A DNA stretch of 64,000 bases, from positions 92,501 to 156,500 of the forward strand of contig JAMFTG010000189.1 in NCBI GenBank assembly GCA_023974075.1, in the 5' to 3' direction. Position 1 is the stretch's first letter. Each line of letters begins with the position of its first letter. The DNA is from Chaenocephalus aceratus (taxonomy: Eukaryota; Chordata; Actinopteri; Perciformes; Channichthyidae). This document shows, piece after piece, positions 1 to 10,138 of the stretch. Below the pieces are notes generated by a model. It was not told where the DNA came from and did not search any database. It saw only the letters and a list, made by a program, of their open reading frames with translations. A program made the translations under genes and the position numbers.

Positions 1-26
1 AGTAGAGTCCTTGATATGCTGATATA

Positions 27-219
<193 letters not shown>

Positions 220-222
220 TCT

Positions 223-890
223 CAGTGGGTCTCAAACGTTTTGGTCACCATTAATGTAAACAATTATTTCCGAGGCACACGTTCATATGATCATTATAGT
301 TATACAAAAATAAGAGAATAAATGAAAAACAGCTATGAAATACTATATGACAGTAAAACGAGAATAAAGTTCACAGTATTGAGTATGTTAGTCGCTTTGG
401 ATAAAAGCGTCTAACAAGTGACATGTAATGTAAAAAAGGGTGATTTGTAAAATATCCATAAAGAAAAAGTAAATCTGTTTCCAGGTCTGTTTCAAATGGT
501 GTTGAGAGATGTATCCATAGATCTCTTCATGTTGCTCTCAAAGTGCACCAGATTGATGCTTTCAACTTCAATATTTAAAAATAAATCTTCCCGGGGGAGC
601 ATGCCCCCGGACCCCCCTATCTGAGGTCCACACACCACCTATAAAAATAGCACTTGACCCCAGCTTAGGAGATATGCCGTGAGCTGAATATCGAGCCTTC
701 ATTGTAACAGTCGCGGGAACACTGTGTGTGCGTGGGGAGTGTTGCAGTAGAACATTCCACTGCAGCGCCCGGTACCTTAATGGGAAACCCTAAATGTCTG
801 AGCACCCTCTATGAAACGTCAAGCTACCCCACAGCACCCCCAAAATAAATCACTGAGCCTGACTATTTGTGTTGGGGGGGCCTGACAGAA
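223..890. mobile_element. hAT-like non-autonomous repeat, copy 1
   Basis: This block aligns by eye, with small indels, to 23396-23805 plus 24701-24838. Shared landmarks are the CAGTGGGTC start, the stretch around 510-600 ending in a CCCGGGGGAGC motif, and the TACCTTAATGGGAAACCC stretch near 772. Its middle also matches the 3' part of the hAT element at 29854-30992, so it is probably a derivative of that family. It has no insertion at about 713-725, the point where the 23.4 kb copy carries a second element. Confidence 0.75.
386..431 (-). repeat. SINE/LINE 3'-tail-like segment
   Basis: The stretch holds GTCGCTTTGGATAAAAGCGT followed by a TAACAAGTGACATGTAATG-like end. This conserved tail is common on fish SINEs and their partner LINEs. 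The reverse complement of the same motif occurs at 45585-45620. It seems to lie inside the hAT-like repeat. Confidence 0.55.
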
Positions 891-1818
891 AAAGTGTCAT
901 CATGCCAGTCTTAGGAACCTCCTAACGTCATCCATGTCGTCATACCTCCGGCTGCGCACACAGCTACGTAGGGCCTCTGTTATCATGTGCTACTTGATAT
1001 AGAAGGAACAGTCAGTATTTTCCCAACAGTATTCATTTAGTTTCTGGAAGGATGCCGATCTATTCTATTGGAGAGCAGGAGAGGACGCTGGCCCGGCCTG
1101 TTGCCGTCTCTCTTAGCCAATTTTTGTTATTTTTAGCAAGGATTCTATTGATGGTTCTACTAACGCCCCTTGTAGCACTTTTGGGATTACTTTTTAGCAA
1201 TGAAAGTGGCTTTACAAATAACATTTATTATTATTTATTGTTATGACCAAGAGTTGTCTATATTGGCATGTGTGGCATCAGCAGAAAAGGGTCATGGAAC
1301 CTCGAATTATTTAAAGTCTGGGGGGAACAGAAAATGCAATTTGACACTGAGGTCAGGAAGAGTTCAACTACGCATGCACTTTGAGGCGCATATATAAGCT
1401 GTAAGATCCTCTTAGTATGTAGGGGCATTACGCTATTGACTCTGTGTTTTATTGATTCCTCTTTGTCTTATTCTTTAATGTTGTGAGTGTTGCATCGGAT
1501 CCACGACATTTTCAAGGGCACATCTTCTACCATATTTACAAGACCAGGCTAAGTATACACATGTACACATAGAAACATATCAAACCCACACTTGTTTAGC
1601 TTCTCCTTATGGTGGGTTTCATCTTTGATTCAAAGGTCAAAGGCTTTATTATCATGTCCAATAGTTACAGCCTTGTTAGTGAACATCTGAATCCCCAGGC
1701 TCCTCCTCCTCAGACAGACAGTATCTTTAAGACTTGCAGAGAATGAAGAAATAAAATAGTGGAATTAAATAGTTTTTACTTTTTGTGAATTTAAGAAATG
1801 CATTTTCCTCTTTTAAAG
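891..1818. other. ncoa1 intronic sequence, no recognised feature
   Basis: I see no exon with convincing splice borders and no element I recognise. The short open frames at 1052-1246 and 1200-1397 lack any family signature. The end of the stretch leads into the ncoa1 acceptor near 1818. Confidence 0.5.
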
Positions 1819-1987
1819 TAGTCGCCCAGGCAGACCCATCTTTCCCTCCGGAGATGAGCCCGACCAGCCCGTTGTTGTCGCCTCAAAACTCAACCTCCCA
1901 GAGTCCTTTGCTGCAGCAAGCCCCGCCCCCTGGCTACCAGTCACCAGAAATGAAGAGCTGGCAACAGACCGGCATGAGCAGCAACAG
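1819..1987 (+). CDS. ncoa1: ncoa1 (SRC-1) internal exon
   Basis: This exon codes part of the C-terminal region of nuclear receptor coactivator 1, a p160 coactivator that recruits acetyltransferases to ligand-bound nuclear receptors. The recognisable segment is SPLLQQAPPPGYQSPEMKSW, preceded by a Ser/Pro-rich stretch with SPTSPLLSPQ. The acceptor is probably the AG at 1817-1818 or at 1820-1821, so the 5' border is uncertain by 3 bases. The donor is CAG|GTAAGG at 1987/1988. The exon ends in phase 2 (AG|), which joins exactly to the C opening the exon at 3563 and restores a Ser codon. NCOA2 and NCOA3 have different sequence here, so the NCOA1 assignment is firm. Earlier exons (bHLH, PAS, receptor-interaction domain) lie outside the window. 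Confidence 0.9.
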
Positions 1988-2016
1988 GTAAGGAACAGTT
2001 GGTGTGCAAACATTAA

Positions 2017-3472
2017 AGGTCCCCTATCATCCTGTTTTTCATCAGTATATCACAGGTCTCAGAGATATACAGAGCCTGTCTCTGATTGGCTGAAACACCA
2101 AACAGATCATTGCAGCATTACCCACAATCCCCTCTGTTTCAGCCCTGTTTCCAAAGTGCTGATTCTCTGGCTGTTACTTTAGATGAAAATAAAGAGCCCC
2201 TCCCCACGCCCCTCTGAGAGACATTTGGTTACAAAGAACTCAATGGTGCTCTAGAGGAGATTCAGGTGATAGGGGGGGGGGGGGGTTACCTTGGTTGCTG
2301 ATTGGCTAATGGTTACACAAGACAAAACATCGTTATGACATCATAAAGTGGCCAAAATCTGATCAGCTCATTTCAGACAGGTTTTTATAGAAATGGATCA
2401 AAAGAGAGAAAATCTTTGTTCACATGTTGATGTAGAAGAGACATGGAGAAGAGGGGACACATGTTGATGTAGAAGAGACATGAAGAAGAGGGGACACATG
2501 TTGATGTAGAAGAGACATGGAAAAGAGGGGACACATGTTGATGTAGAAGAGACACATGTTGATGTAGAAGAGACATGGAGAAGAGGGGACACATGTTGAT
2601 GTAGAAGAGACATGAAGAAGAGGGGGCACATGTTGATGTAGAAGAGACATGAAGAAGAGGGGACACATGTTGATGTAGAAGAGACATGGAGAAGAGGGGA
2701 CACATGTTGATGTAGAAGAGACATGAAGAAGAGGGGGCACATGTTGATGTAGAAGAGACATGAAGAAGAGGGGACAGATGTTGATGTAGAAGAGACACAT
2801 GTTGATGTAGAAGAGACATGGAGAAGAGGGGACACATGTTGATGTAGAAGAGACATGGAGAAGAGGGGACACATGTTGATGTAGAAGAGACATGAAGAAG
2901 AGGGGACACATGTTGATGTAGAAGAGACACATGTTGATGTAGAAGAGACATGGAGAAGAGGGGACACATGTTGATGTAGAAGAGACATGGAGAAGAGGGG
3001 ACACTGTTGATGTAGAAGAGACATGGAGAAGAGGGGACACATGTTGATGTAGAAGAGACATGGAGAAGAGGGGACACATGTTGATGTAGAAGAGACATGA
3101 AGAAGAGGGACACCATGTTGATGTAGAAGAGACACATGTTGATGTAGAAGAGACATGGAGAAGAGGGGACACATGTTGATGTAGAAGAGACATGGAGAAG
3201 AGGGGACACGTGTTGATGTAGAAGAGACTGAAGAAGAGGGGACAGATGTTGATGTAGAAGAGACACATGTTGATGTAGAAGAGACATGGAGAAGAGGGGA
3301 CACATGTTGATGTAGAAGAGACACATGTTGAGTAGAAGAGACATGAAGGAAGAGGGGACACATGTTGATGTAGAAGAGACACATGTTGATGTAGAAGAGA
3401 CATGGAGAAGAGGGGACACATGTTGATGTAGAACAGACATGAGGGAACTGGATTTTGAATAATAGGTGATCT
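2017..3472. mobile_element. TTAA-flanked MITE, family 1, expanded by a minisatellite
   Basis: The element sits in an ncoa1 intron. Its left end AGGTCCCCTATCAT follows TTAA at 2013-2016. Its right end reads ATAGGTGATCT before TTAA at 3473-3476, and the two ends are imperfect inverted repeats. TTAA target duplications fit Kolobok or piggyBac-type elements; the superfamily is inference. The internal sequence near 2280-2400 matches 27500-27600 in inverted orientation, so the copy at 26355-27683 is the same element. A 37-bp tandem array fills the right two thirds. No transposase is present. Confidence 0.8.
2421..3435. repeat. 37-bp minisatellite (about 27 units)
   Basis: The unit begins CACATGTTGATGTAGAAGAG and ends ACATGGAGAAGAGGGGA; the first two starts are at 2421 and 2458. 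Some units are cut to 21 bp (lacking the second half) at irregular places, and GGAGAAG alternates with GAAGAAG. The long minus-strand frames across it are repeats of one short peptide and are not coding. Confidence 0.95.
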
Positions 3473-3562
3473 TTAAATGTGGTAAAAAATCCCCTGTTTG
3501 TTTCATGATAATAATTTCCACATCGACACGTTTGTAACGCTCTGATTGTCTGTGCGCTGCAG

Positions 3563-3752
3563 CCTGTTCGGTTCGTCAGGACAGAGTGCAGGGCAGGCGT
3601 TTGGCCAGCAGGGGGTTTACAACAACATGAGCATCACCGTCTCCATGGCGCCCCGGGGGTCAGGGGGCGGATCTCTACCTGCCATGGGGCAGCCGGTGGG
3701 CCTCAGCAACAGTAACCTCAGCATCGTGGGCTCAGTGTGCAGCGACCAGCAG
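3563..3752 (+). CDS. ncoa1: ncoa1 (SRC-1) C-terminal exon
   Basis: The 190-bp exon is bounded by an acceptor AG at 3561-3562 and a donor CAG|GTCAGT at 3752/3753. It supplies the third base of the Ser codon begun at 1986-1987 and ends in phase 0. The diagnostic segment GVYNNMSITVSM is a conserved piece of the NCOA1 C-terminus, followed by Gly/Ser-rich sequence and VCSDQQ. This is the region beyond activation domain 2 (the CARM1/PRMT1-binding side). In mammals a separate exon with a DPALRH/STDLLKTE stretch follows; I could not find it before 5424. Direct splicing to 5424 is in frame. Confidence 0.92.
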
Positions 3753-3808
3753 GTCAGTGGGTTCAATGTCACGATAGGGATCTGTCCGTCCATGTGTCAC
3801 CCATCAGA

Positions 3809-3849
3809 GACCCTCCCTCCCTCCCTCCCTCCCTCCCTCCCTCCCTCCC
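3809..3849. repeat. (CCCT)n microsatellite
   Basis: About ten copies of CCCT lie just inside the last ncoa1 intron. Confidence 0.95.
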
Positions 3850-3934
3850 AAAAAATCACTCAAAACCCACTGCATTCAAGCTCTGACCACCCCCCCCCCT
3901 TTTCTGTTTCTCTTTATGTATTTTTATTCTCTGC

Positions 3935-3990
3935 CAAAGCATCTTTGAGTTTTCAGAAAAGCGCTATATAAGTGTCATGTATTATTATTA
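3935..3990 (+). mobile_element. L2-type LINE/SINE tail
   Basis: The sequence AGAAAAGCGCTATATAAGTG followed by ATTATTATTA-type microsatellite is the typical 3' end of fish L2-like retroelements. Only the tail is recognisable. Confidence 0.6.
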
Positions 3991-4770
3991 ATATCATCAT
4001 CATTACACCACCTGACTTTGTCGACCTTTCCTCGAAAGGTTGTTTGACATTATAGACGCATCTAATGCTCGTGGGACCTTGATTTGTTTACCTACGAGGA
4101 AAGAAACCATGCGTTATCTGGGCTTATATGCTTAAATAGGTAGTACAATTCATTTAGCTAATTCTAGTACGCCATTTTATTTGCATACATTGGATATTAC
4201 GCCGCTAAAGCGTTTCTGTCCATAGTGTCATACCCTCATGGGATTATCAGGCGGGTTTTACCAGATTTCCTTTAGATGGTTTACTTCGAGGATATATACA
4301 TGATACAATGTGCACAGGTGCCTCATGATGTATTTACAGTTCGCACACGGCTACTGTAATGCCACACACATAACACATGCACGTTGACCGGTTTGTTCTT
4401 CAGCGTCAAAGAACAAGGGTTAAGATACGCCGGAAGGGAACAAAGCTTGACAACAGGCGAGTTTTGTAACTTGGTGCCGTTTTGGAGATAAGTGATTTAC
4501 TTAAATGGACCTACAATACTTCTGATGCAGTAAGATGCGGCCCTGTCTAATTAAATAATATGTTTATTAGTATAGCACCTTTCACGGAAATAGAATTCCA
4601 AAAAGGGCTTCACGAGAAAGAACAAAGGTTAAAATTAAGACCCACAGAAACAAGAATACAACAACATGAGGCAGAAGGTAAGGTTGACATTAGGGATCGT
4701 GAGAGCCGATCACAAATGGCATAAAATACATGACACTTTTCTCTGAGCGCGGCAAAACCAGCTCGCCGAA

Positions 4771-4875
4771 ATGGCTTCACCGGTCTGGCAGTTTTTTAAG
4801 GTGTCCGAAAAAGACAGTAAAATAGCGGTATGCAACGTGTGTGAAGCAGAAATCCTGCAGCTCCGCCTGCTGTGA
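4771..4875 (+). pseudogene. BED zinc-finger fragment of a hAT transposase
   Basis: From the ATG at 4771 the frame reads a BED-finger start: a Trp-Gln-Phe-Phe segment (VWQFF), a Lys-rich linker and the metal pair CNVC, closing at a stop at 4873-4875 after 34 codons. BED fingers open the transposases of many hAT elements and ZBED genes. Only the first metal pair is present; the His pair and the catalytic and dimerisation parts are absent. It is a transposon remnant inside an ncoa1 intron. Confidence 0.6.
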
Positions 4876-5039
4876 CGGACCGGTCAGCGGAGCAACACAC
4901 ACACTAAGAGATAGACCTAACACACTCAGCTATTTCATCTACCTCTGGAACTAAACTAGTTATAGATGATTTATTCTTCACTGTCGGGTCACTCATTACT
5001 GGATCAGTGAGCTGCGTGAGATACGGACAGGCTGTCAGG

Positions 5040-5073
5040 AGAGAGAGAGAGAGGGGGGGGAGAGAGAGAGAAA
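5040..5073. repeat. (GA)n/poly-G purine tract
   Basis: Two GAGAGAGA stretches are separated by a run of G. Confidence 0.85.
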
Positions 5074-5423
5074 ACTTCCACTCATTTCTCCGTTGTTATT
5101 CTCCCAAGTGAATGTAAACTTGAATAATGAACTTAATTTGAATGTAATAATTATGTTGGTTGTTGTTTGTGGAAGCGCCAGTGAATGAGCCCCATTGACT
5201 GAGTTTTAAACATCACTTTAAATGGAAGATCCCCATAGGCCCCGCCCACTCGATGCGATCGGTATCGGCCCCAAAATTAACATAAAAACAAAACATCGAC
5301 CACGTGGAGTCCCGAAGGAACAACCAAAAGAACACATCACACACATCTCAAGTAGAAGCGAAAGCCAATGTAAGAAGACAAACTACCGGTCCCCGTCTCA
5401 TCGTTCTTTCTCTGCCCCTGCAG

Positions 5424-5600
5424 GTGCAGCAGGTCCAGGTGTTCGCAGACGTCCAGTGTACCGTGAAACCTGGTCGGCAGCGACTCCTCCTACCTGAACG
5501 CGGGTCCCATCGGAGCGCCGGCCCCCCTGAAGGGTCCTCAGGGGTCCAGAGCCCAGCAGCCAATCAGAAGAGCCTCCTCCAGCAGCTGCTCACCGAGTGA
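5424..5600 (+). CDS. ncoa1: ncoa1 (SRC-1a) last coding exon
   Basis: The exon follows the acceptor CAG at 5421-5423 in phase 0 and ends at TGA 5598-5600. It opens with VQQVQVFADVQCTV and closes with KSLLQQLLTE, the C-terminal LXXLL nuclear-receptor box that distinguishes the long SRC-1a isoform from SRC-1e. Between these, the assembly frame reads an Arg-rich segment unlike the family. The next frame reads NLVGSDSSYLN and GPIGAP there, which matches NCOA1. So two compensating one-base shifts bound about 20-25 codons: one near the AAA at 5463-5467, the other about 5525-5550. Both ends of the exon remain in one frame. Assembly error is the simplest cause; a tolerated double shift is possible. 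Confidence 0.93.
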   Translation: MQQVQVFADVQCTVKPGRQRLLLPERGSHRSAGPPEGSSGVQSPAANQKSLLQQLLTE

Positions 5601-6751
5601 CGACGCCTCGACGACTCCTCCTCGGCCCCTCTTCTACTCTCCTCTGTCTCACTTGTACACCTCGAAGGTCGGAGCACCATTAGCCGTCTCCGTCTCACCG
5701 CTCGGATGGAACGATGGATTATTTTGGGATGCTTTGACGCTCCAATCAGTGGAGGTTTGGATTCAACTTAGCCTCTCCACTTCTGGATCTTGGTACTTCT
5801 TTTGAGAGAAAAGTCAGAAGGAGCAGCAGTGTATTTAAACCTGCCTGTCTAATCTGTCTGACAACCTGTCTGTCTGCCTCAGCCTATCAAAAGGCAGTGT
5901 TGTCTTGCTGCTCATTCCTTGGTGACCTACTTCCTGCTTCCTTAACCTGAGAAAAAAAACAACCGCAACATTATTGTAGATTTGCCAAGTTGTCGTCACT
6001 GTCAAATCAGGGCCGGGCTCCGTTTATTTTGTTTCTGTCGCAGCAGCAGCAGTGCATCTTGGGAGCTTTTGAGTTGCAGCATACAGCTGAGCTCATCATT
6101 TTTAAAGTGTCCGGGTTAAAGTGTCCCACACGGCAGCCCCTCTGGCTTTTCACTTGTATTCTTTGTGTTTTGTTCACTCTACCTGTCTCTCAGCGATGTG
6201 GGAATGTTAATGTTTCAGACCTCTGTTGCATTGTGGGATAGAAGCTCAGTATCAGCTGGTTCTGTGACTGTCTCTCTCTATCAGCTACAGTGCCTTCTAC
6301 TACATATTATTCTAAATACGTCTTTCTGTTTTTATTGTTAAATGAAATTCTGCTCTCACCGTCATCATCATTTTCATCATCACTTCAGAACAAGCTTTGA
6401 CAACAGCCAGCGTGGATTGGGACCGATGGATTTGATGGATGGGAGACAGATGGGATGCTGCTCAGTTTTTACATGTCTTTCTCCCCCTCCTAACCAAGGG
6501 GGGGGAGGTTTTATTTTTATTTTTCAAAGTATAAGAAAAGAGACTGTTATGATTATTTAACTGTCCGTCACGTTTTACCCCTCAGCTGTGAATACGAGCC
6601 CCTGTTGGGTTCTCTCTCTCTTTCTCTGTGTATCTTCATGCTATCTCTCAGCCTATCAGTGTTTGGGTTGTATTGTACAGTACAGAAGGACAAAGACTTG
6701 GGGATGAGCGTCTCTTGTAACTGCATATTTCTTAAAAAAAAAAAAGATAAT
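5601..6751 (+). other. ncoa1 3'UTR-like sequence
   Basis: No coding signature follows the ncoa1 stop. CAG-rich (6041-6052), (TCTC)n and poly-A stretches suggest ordinary 3'UTR or downstream sequence. No poly-A signal is obvious here; a well-placed AATAAA lies much further on, at 12321. Confidence 0.5.
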
Positions 6752-7335
6752 AGCCGCTTTCACACCAAGTACTTTGCCGTACTTAGTTCCCAGCACTTAG
6801 TTCCCCCATGGAACTAAAAAGCCGATCGCGTTCACACCGGAATAAATCCCTGAGGGAAGATTACTCAAATGAAGCCGCTGACGTCACTTCTTCTTCTTCT
6901 TCTGCTTTGGGTTTACTGGCAGGCCGCAAACAAACTTGACGGCGTATACTGCCAGCCGGAAGTCCCCGGAGTTGGGGACTGGCTTCTACTGAAGCCTTCC
7001 GAGTAAATCGCCAGAAAGCCGACACCTCCTCATCTCCACCGCTCCCATGTTTTTTTTTGTGTTGCCATAAGTTAGTCTCTCTCCGTTGGTGCGCTAATGC
7101 TAATGCTAATGCCAGCAAATAAAATGGCGGCTTCACAAAACTTTTCCGAGTTTTTACGGGGCGTGGTTTGCAATCCGCCCGGCCAATCAGAAATTGGAAC
7201 TTTTCCCCCCTTTTCAGTCCCTGCTTTCCCAGGGGGTAAAATACCTCATGAACTAAGTTCTCTTTTTGGTGTGAACGCAAAATCCCAGGAACTATCGGAA
7301 CCAAGAGGGAAAAGTACTCCGGTGTGAAAGCGCCT
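6752..7335. mobile_element. Palindromic-ended MITE
   Basis: The terminal inverted repeats are AGCCGCTTTCACACC on the left and GGTGTGAAAGCGCCT on the right. Inside each end a second match follows (AAGTACTTTGCCG against AAAGTACTCC). The target duplication is short and ambiguous (possibly AAT). A (CTT)n stretch at 6889-6902 is internal. No transposase is present. It lies downstream of the ncoa1 stop, perhaps in its 3'UTR. Confidence 0.75.
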
Positions 7336-8068
7336 AATGTAATGAATTACTCAGAAAAGTATGTATAACGTTTGGATCTAGGGTTTTCTTTTGTTTAATT
7401 CTAATGGTTTATTTCTGGCACCATGATATTATAATACCGCTACAGTGGAGGTTATTCCATCTTCTGAAAAAAAGAAATATTGAAAGCAATTTATTATAAG
7501 AATATATATATATAGCTCCCTTCTGCATCACATTCAGCGCTACACAAGACGCCACAGTACAAAAAAAAGAAGGTTTGATTGCTTTGCTTTCTCTCGTGGT
7601 GAACAGGGAGCTAGTAGGCGGCCATCTTCTCTTGCGTTCTCTCGTGGTGAACAGGGAGCTAGTAGACGGCCATCTTCTCTTGCGTTCTCCTCTTTTTTTA
7701 TTCTTATGTATGTACAAGAGAACTTGTCAGACAGTACATGTGTTTGTAACCATTGTATAAAAGAAATAATAATATCTTAAAATGCGTTTTTTTGCTGGTG
7801 ATGCTAACGGTACCTAGCCGCAGCCACAGCAAAAACCATTTTGGATATTGTTCCTATATAATGACATTTAAGTAGAGGCGTTAGTAATAGAAGTTCCTAA
7901 CAAAGATGTGATGGATCATTTAAAAGCTGTCATGAAATCGAATCGAAACAGGATGGGTTGAGTCGCCAAAAAAACACGTTTTATTTTCTCCTGTTTTGTT
8001 ATTTTTTTGGGATTCAACCCTCTTCTCCCTCCACCTCTGGTTCCCTGATGAAGACTTCACTCCACTGG

Positions 8069-8070
<2 letters not shown>
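7336..8070. other. Non-coding stretch downstream of ncoa1
   Basis: Apart from the 48-bp duplication at 7588-7688 I see only AT-rich sequence and short homopolymers. Confidence 0.4.
7588..7688 (+). repeat. 48-bp tandem duplication with YY1-like motifs
   Basis: Two near-identical 48-bp units start at about 7589 and 7637. Each holds CGGCCATCTTCTCTTGCG, whose reverse complement resembles the YY1 core (AAGATGGC). One G/A difference (GTAGGCGG against GTAGACGG) separates the units. The frame across it is open on both strands but unsupported as a gene. Confidence 0.85.

Positions 8071-8111
<41 letters not shown>
8071..8111. repeat. (AC)n microsatellite
   Basis: About 20 AC dinucleotides. Confidence 0.95.
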
Positions 8112-8113
<2 letters not shown>

Positions 8114-8138
8114 GTTCTGTTGACTACTGTTGCTCAGT

Positions 8139-8585
8139 CAGACACTGGCCCAATCCCAAACCACGCCCTACACCCTACCCCTACACACTACCCCTCCGAG
8201 TGACACTCGCAAACTCCCCTCTCTCCGGCAGAAACAGGAAATGCCGTAACTGTTGTAACAACGGTTTCAAACCAGCGTCTCTTAGACAACAGATACAAAT
8301 TAATAACTCAAACAAAACTCCAAACATCTTTAATTGTGTGTTTTTGTAAAGCTCTTTTAGTTTTAAACCTGATGTTTATAAGCTTCTTAGTTTTTGCAAC
8401 AGTCTGTAAATATACACAACGGCCGGGTAGGGCAGCGCGTGAAGTCGGCACCGACGCAGACTCGCTGTTTGAGGGCTTGATAACCCACTCCCCCTCCACA
8501 CTCGTTGGTTTGGAACAGCTCTTAACGTGGCGGACCCTCCGCGCAAAGGGAGGTGTAGGGCGTGGTTTGGCATCGGGCCACTGTC
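8139..8585. mobile_element. MITE with GTAGGGCGTGGTTTGG ends
   Basis: The left end CTGGCCCAATCCCAAACCAC and right end GTGGTTTGGCATCGGGCCAC are inverted repeats with a few mismatches, and both continue into GGGCGT/ACGCCC. The exact borders are uncertain by a few bases. The body is non-coding. Confidence 0.7.
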
Positions 8586-8757
8586 TCTCTCAGCGATAAC
8601 AGACTTCTGTTGACAAAGAAAACATCGGAAAAGACGTGCGGATTATAATGCACACTGACAGGAAGTTGAGAAGAAAAAGGACAAACCTTCCCGAGATGTT
8701 GCCTCTAAATTATTACATGATCTGGATATTAGAAATAAGAAAAGTCTGACATATTAA

Positions 8758-8988
8758 AGAACTTTGTGGCGTTCCCTATCCTGTAGTTTTAGTGCATGTA
8801 AATGGTCTGCAAAGGCTAAAATCCCTGTGTCAATGCGTTCCCTTCCAGTTTACTTCAGGAACATAGTGACATCACTATTGAACACTCGCGCTCCCATTGG
8901 CTGGCGCTCAAACACATTGTGCTTGAAGGGGCGGGACATGTCACAGTAGAGACACAAAATATGAACCTGAAAGTAAGCATATGTACTC
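8758..8988. mobile_element. TTAA-flanked MITE, family 2, unexpanded copy
   Basis: TTAA flanks both sides (8754-8757 and 8989-8992). The left half carries the family signature CCTATCCTGTAGTTTTAGTG and ATGGTCTGCAAAGGCTA. The right end ATGAACCTGAAAGTAAGCAT then GTACTCT before TTAA corresponds to the segment that became the 57-bp minisatellite unit elsewhere. This copy has no array. Confidence 0.75.
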
Positions 8989-10138
8989 TTTAAGCCAAAA
9001 TATTAGAAGTGTACGATTCTTAAAACCGAAATCTTAAGTAGTTTTAACACACCGTCATTTGAATTAGGAGATGTAGTGATTTAAAACAACCACAAAAGCC
9101 CTTTTTCGGTCGAAAATGCCACAACATCCCTGGTCTTGGTTGCCTAGAGACGGTAGTGGATTCTGTGGAGAGGGTTTTTTTTCTTTTGCACACGGCGCGG
9201 ACCTCACATTCAAGATGTTGGGACCTTCTGTAAAAAGTTAAAATGCAACTACCTAACTCTTCACTCTCATTGCAGCCTGATGCTCCCTTCAGTGGAATAG
9301 GGCACTGCGTACTGAGATACTTCAACTTGAGATACTTCAACGTATGCAACAGATAAAAGAGGGATGGTATGCAAAAGGTCAACATTCCACACACACTCCT
9401 CCGATGTCGTACGATGAGAAAAACGCTTTGTGCTCAGCTGTGCGTCCCAAACACCTTTTAAAATGCTTCTCTAACAAGTCTGCAGAAACACATGATTCAC
9501 AGACGTTCTGAGATTTTATTTTTCTGTGTATATTTATTAGAAACCATCAGTAGTGCACCTTTTGATTACCAGAGAGTCTGATATGCTTTCCTTTTTGCCG
9601 TGAGTTCACACTGTGAGTTTTGTTTTGATCAGATGTTTCTGCTTTACTCTATGGCAATGTCGCATACTTGTATTCAACAAGGCTGGCTACCAAGCACTTC
9701 TGAGGAGGACACATGTATTCTGAGGTTTAGGGTGCCAATAACAATTCATTTGATCAACTGTTAGGTCTGTGAAATGACGAGAAACGGTCCCATCACAGTT
9801 CCCCGGGTGCATCTGCACACTTTTGTTCGACCATATCTAAAATATATTCAATTTAAAATCTTACCTAGAAGAAGTCGAGCATCAAATCCTCACAGGAACA
9901 TCTGGAAACAGCAGATATTGGTCATTTTTGCATGATAAAAATAAAGCGTGATTTCCAGCTCTCGTGAGATTCCCATTAGGTTGTACTTTTTAAAACGTGT
10001 TTCATCCGGATCGACCTGCAGTTTAATGTAAATACGTCTCGGATCAAACGGTCCGTCTGCCTCCAAACTGAGACGTTGCTTGTCTAAGTCCACCGACACA
10101 GCAGTGCGAAACATATTCAATTTGAACTCTTCAATTAA
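8989..10138. other. No recognised feature
   Basis: I see no splice-bounded exon, repeat array or element ends here. The frames at 9044-9394 and 9890-10120 have no recognisable domain. Confidence 0.4.

Larger units (their letters stand above)
3753..5423. other. ncoa1 last intron
   Basis: The intron runs from GTCAGT to an acceptor in a pyrimidine-rich stretch ending CTGCAG. It holds a (CCCT)n tract, an L2-like tail near 3935-3990, a possible inverted LINE tail at 4560-4625, a BED-finger fragment at 4771-4875 and a (GA)n tract at 5040-5073. A segment with GATCGGTATCGGCC near 5258 resembles hAT-type repeat sequence. Confidence 0.7.

Noticed and set aside
1052..1246. 64-codon frame with hydrophobic stretches
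   Set aside because: No splice sites, no upstream promoter signs and no recognisable family; it lies in the ncoa1 intron, and chance frames of this size are expected.
2385..3521. 378-codon minus-strand frame in the ncoa1 intron, and the matching 361-376-codon frames at 26365-27497
   Set aside because: All three frames of one strand are open through the 37-bp array and read the same phrase in shifted registers, which is the mark of a tandem repeat without stops, not of a gene.
5990..6560. Frames of 72-83 codons after the ncoa1 stop
   Set aside because: They have no domain or splice signature and lie in likely 3'UTR.
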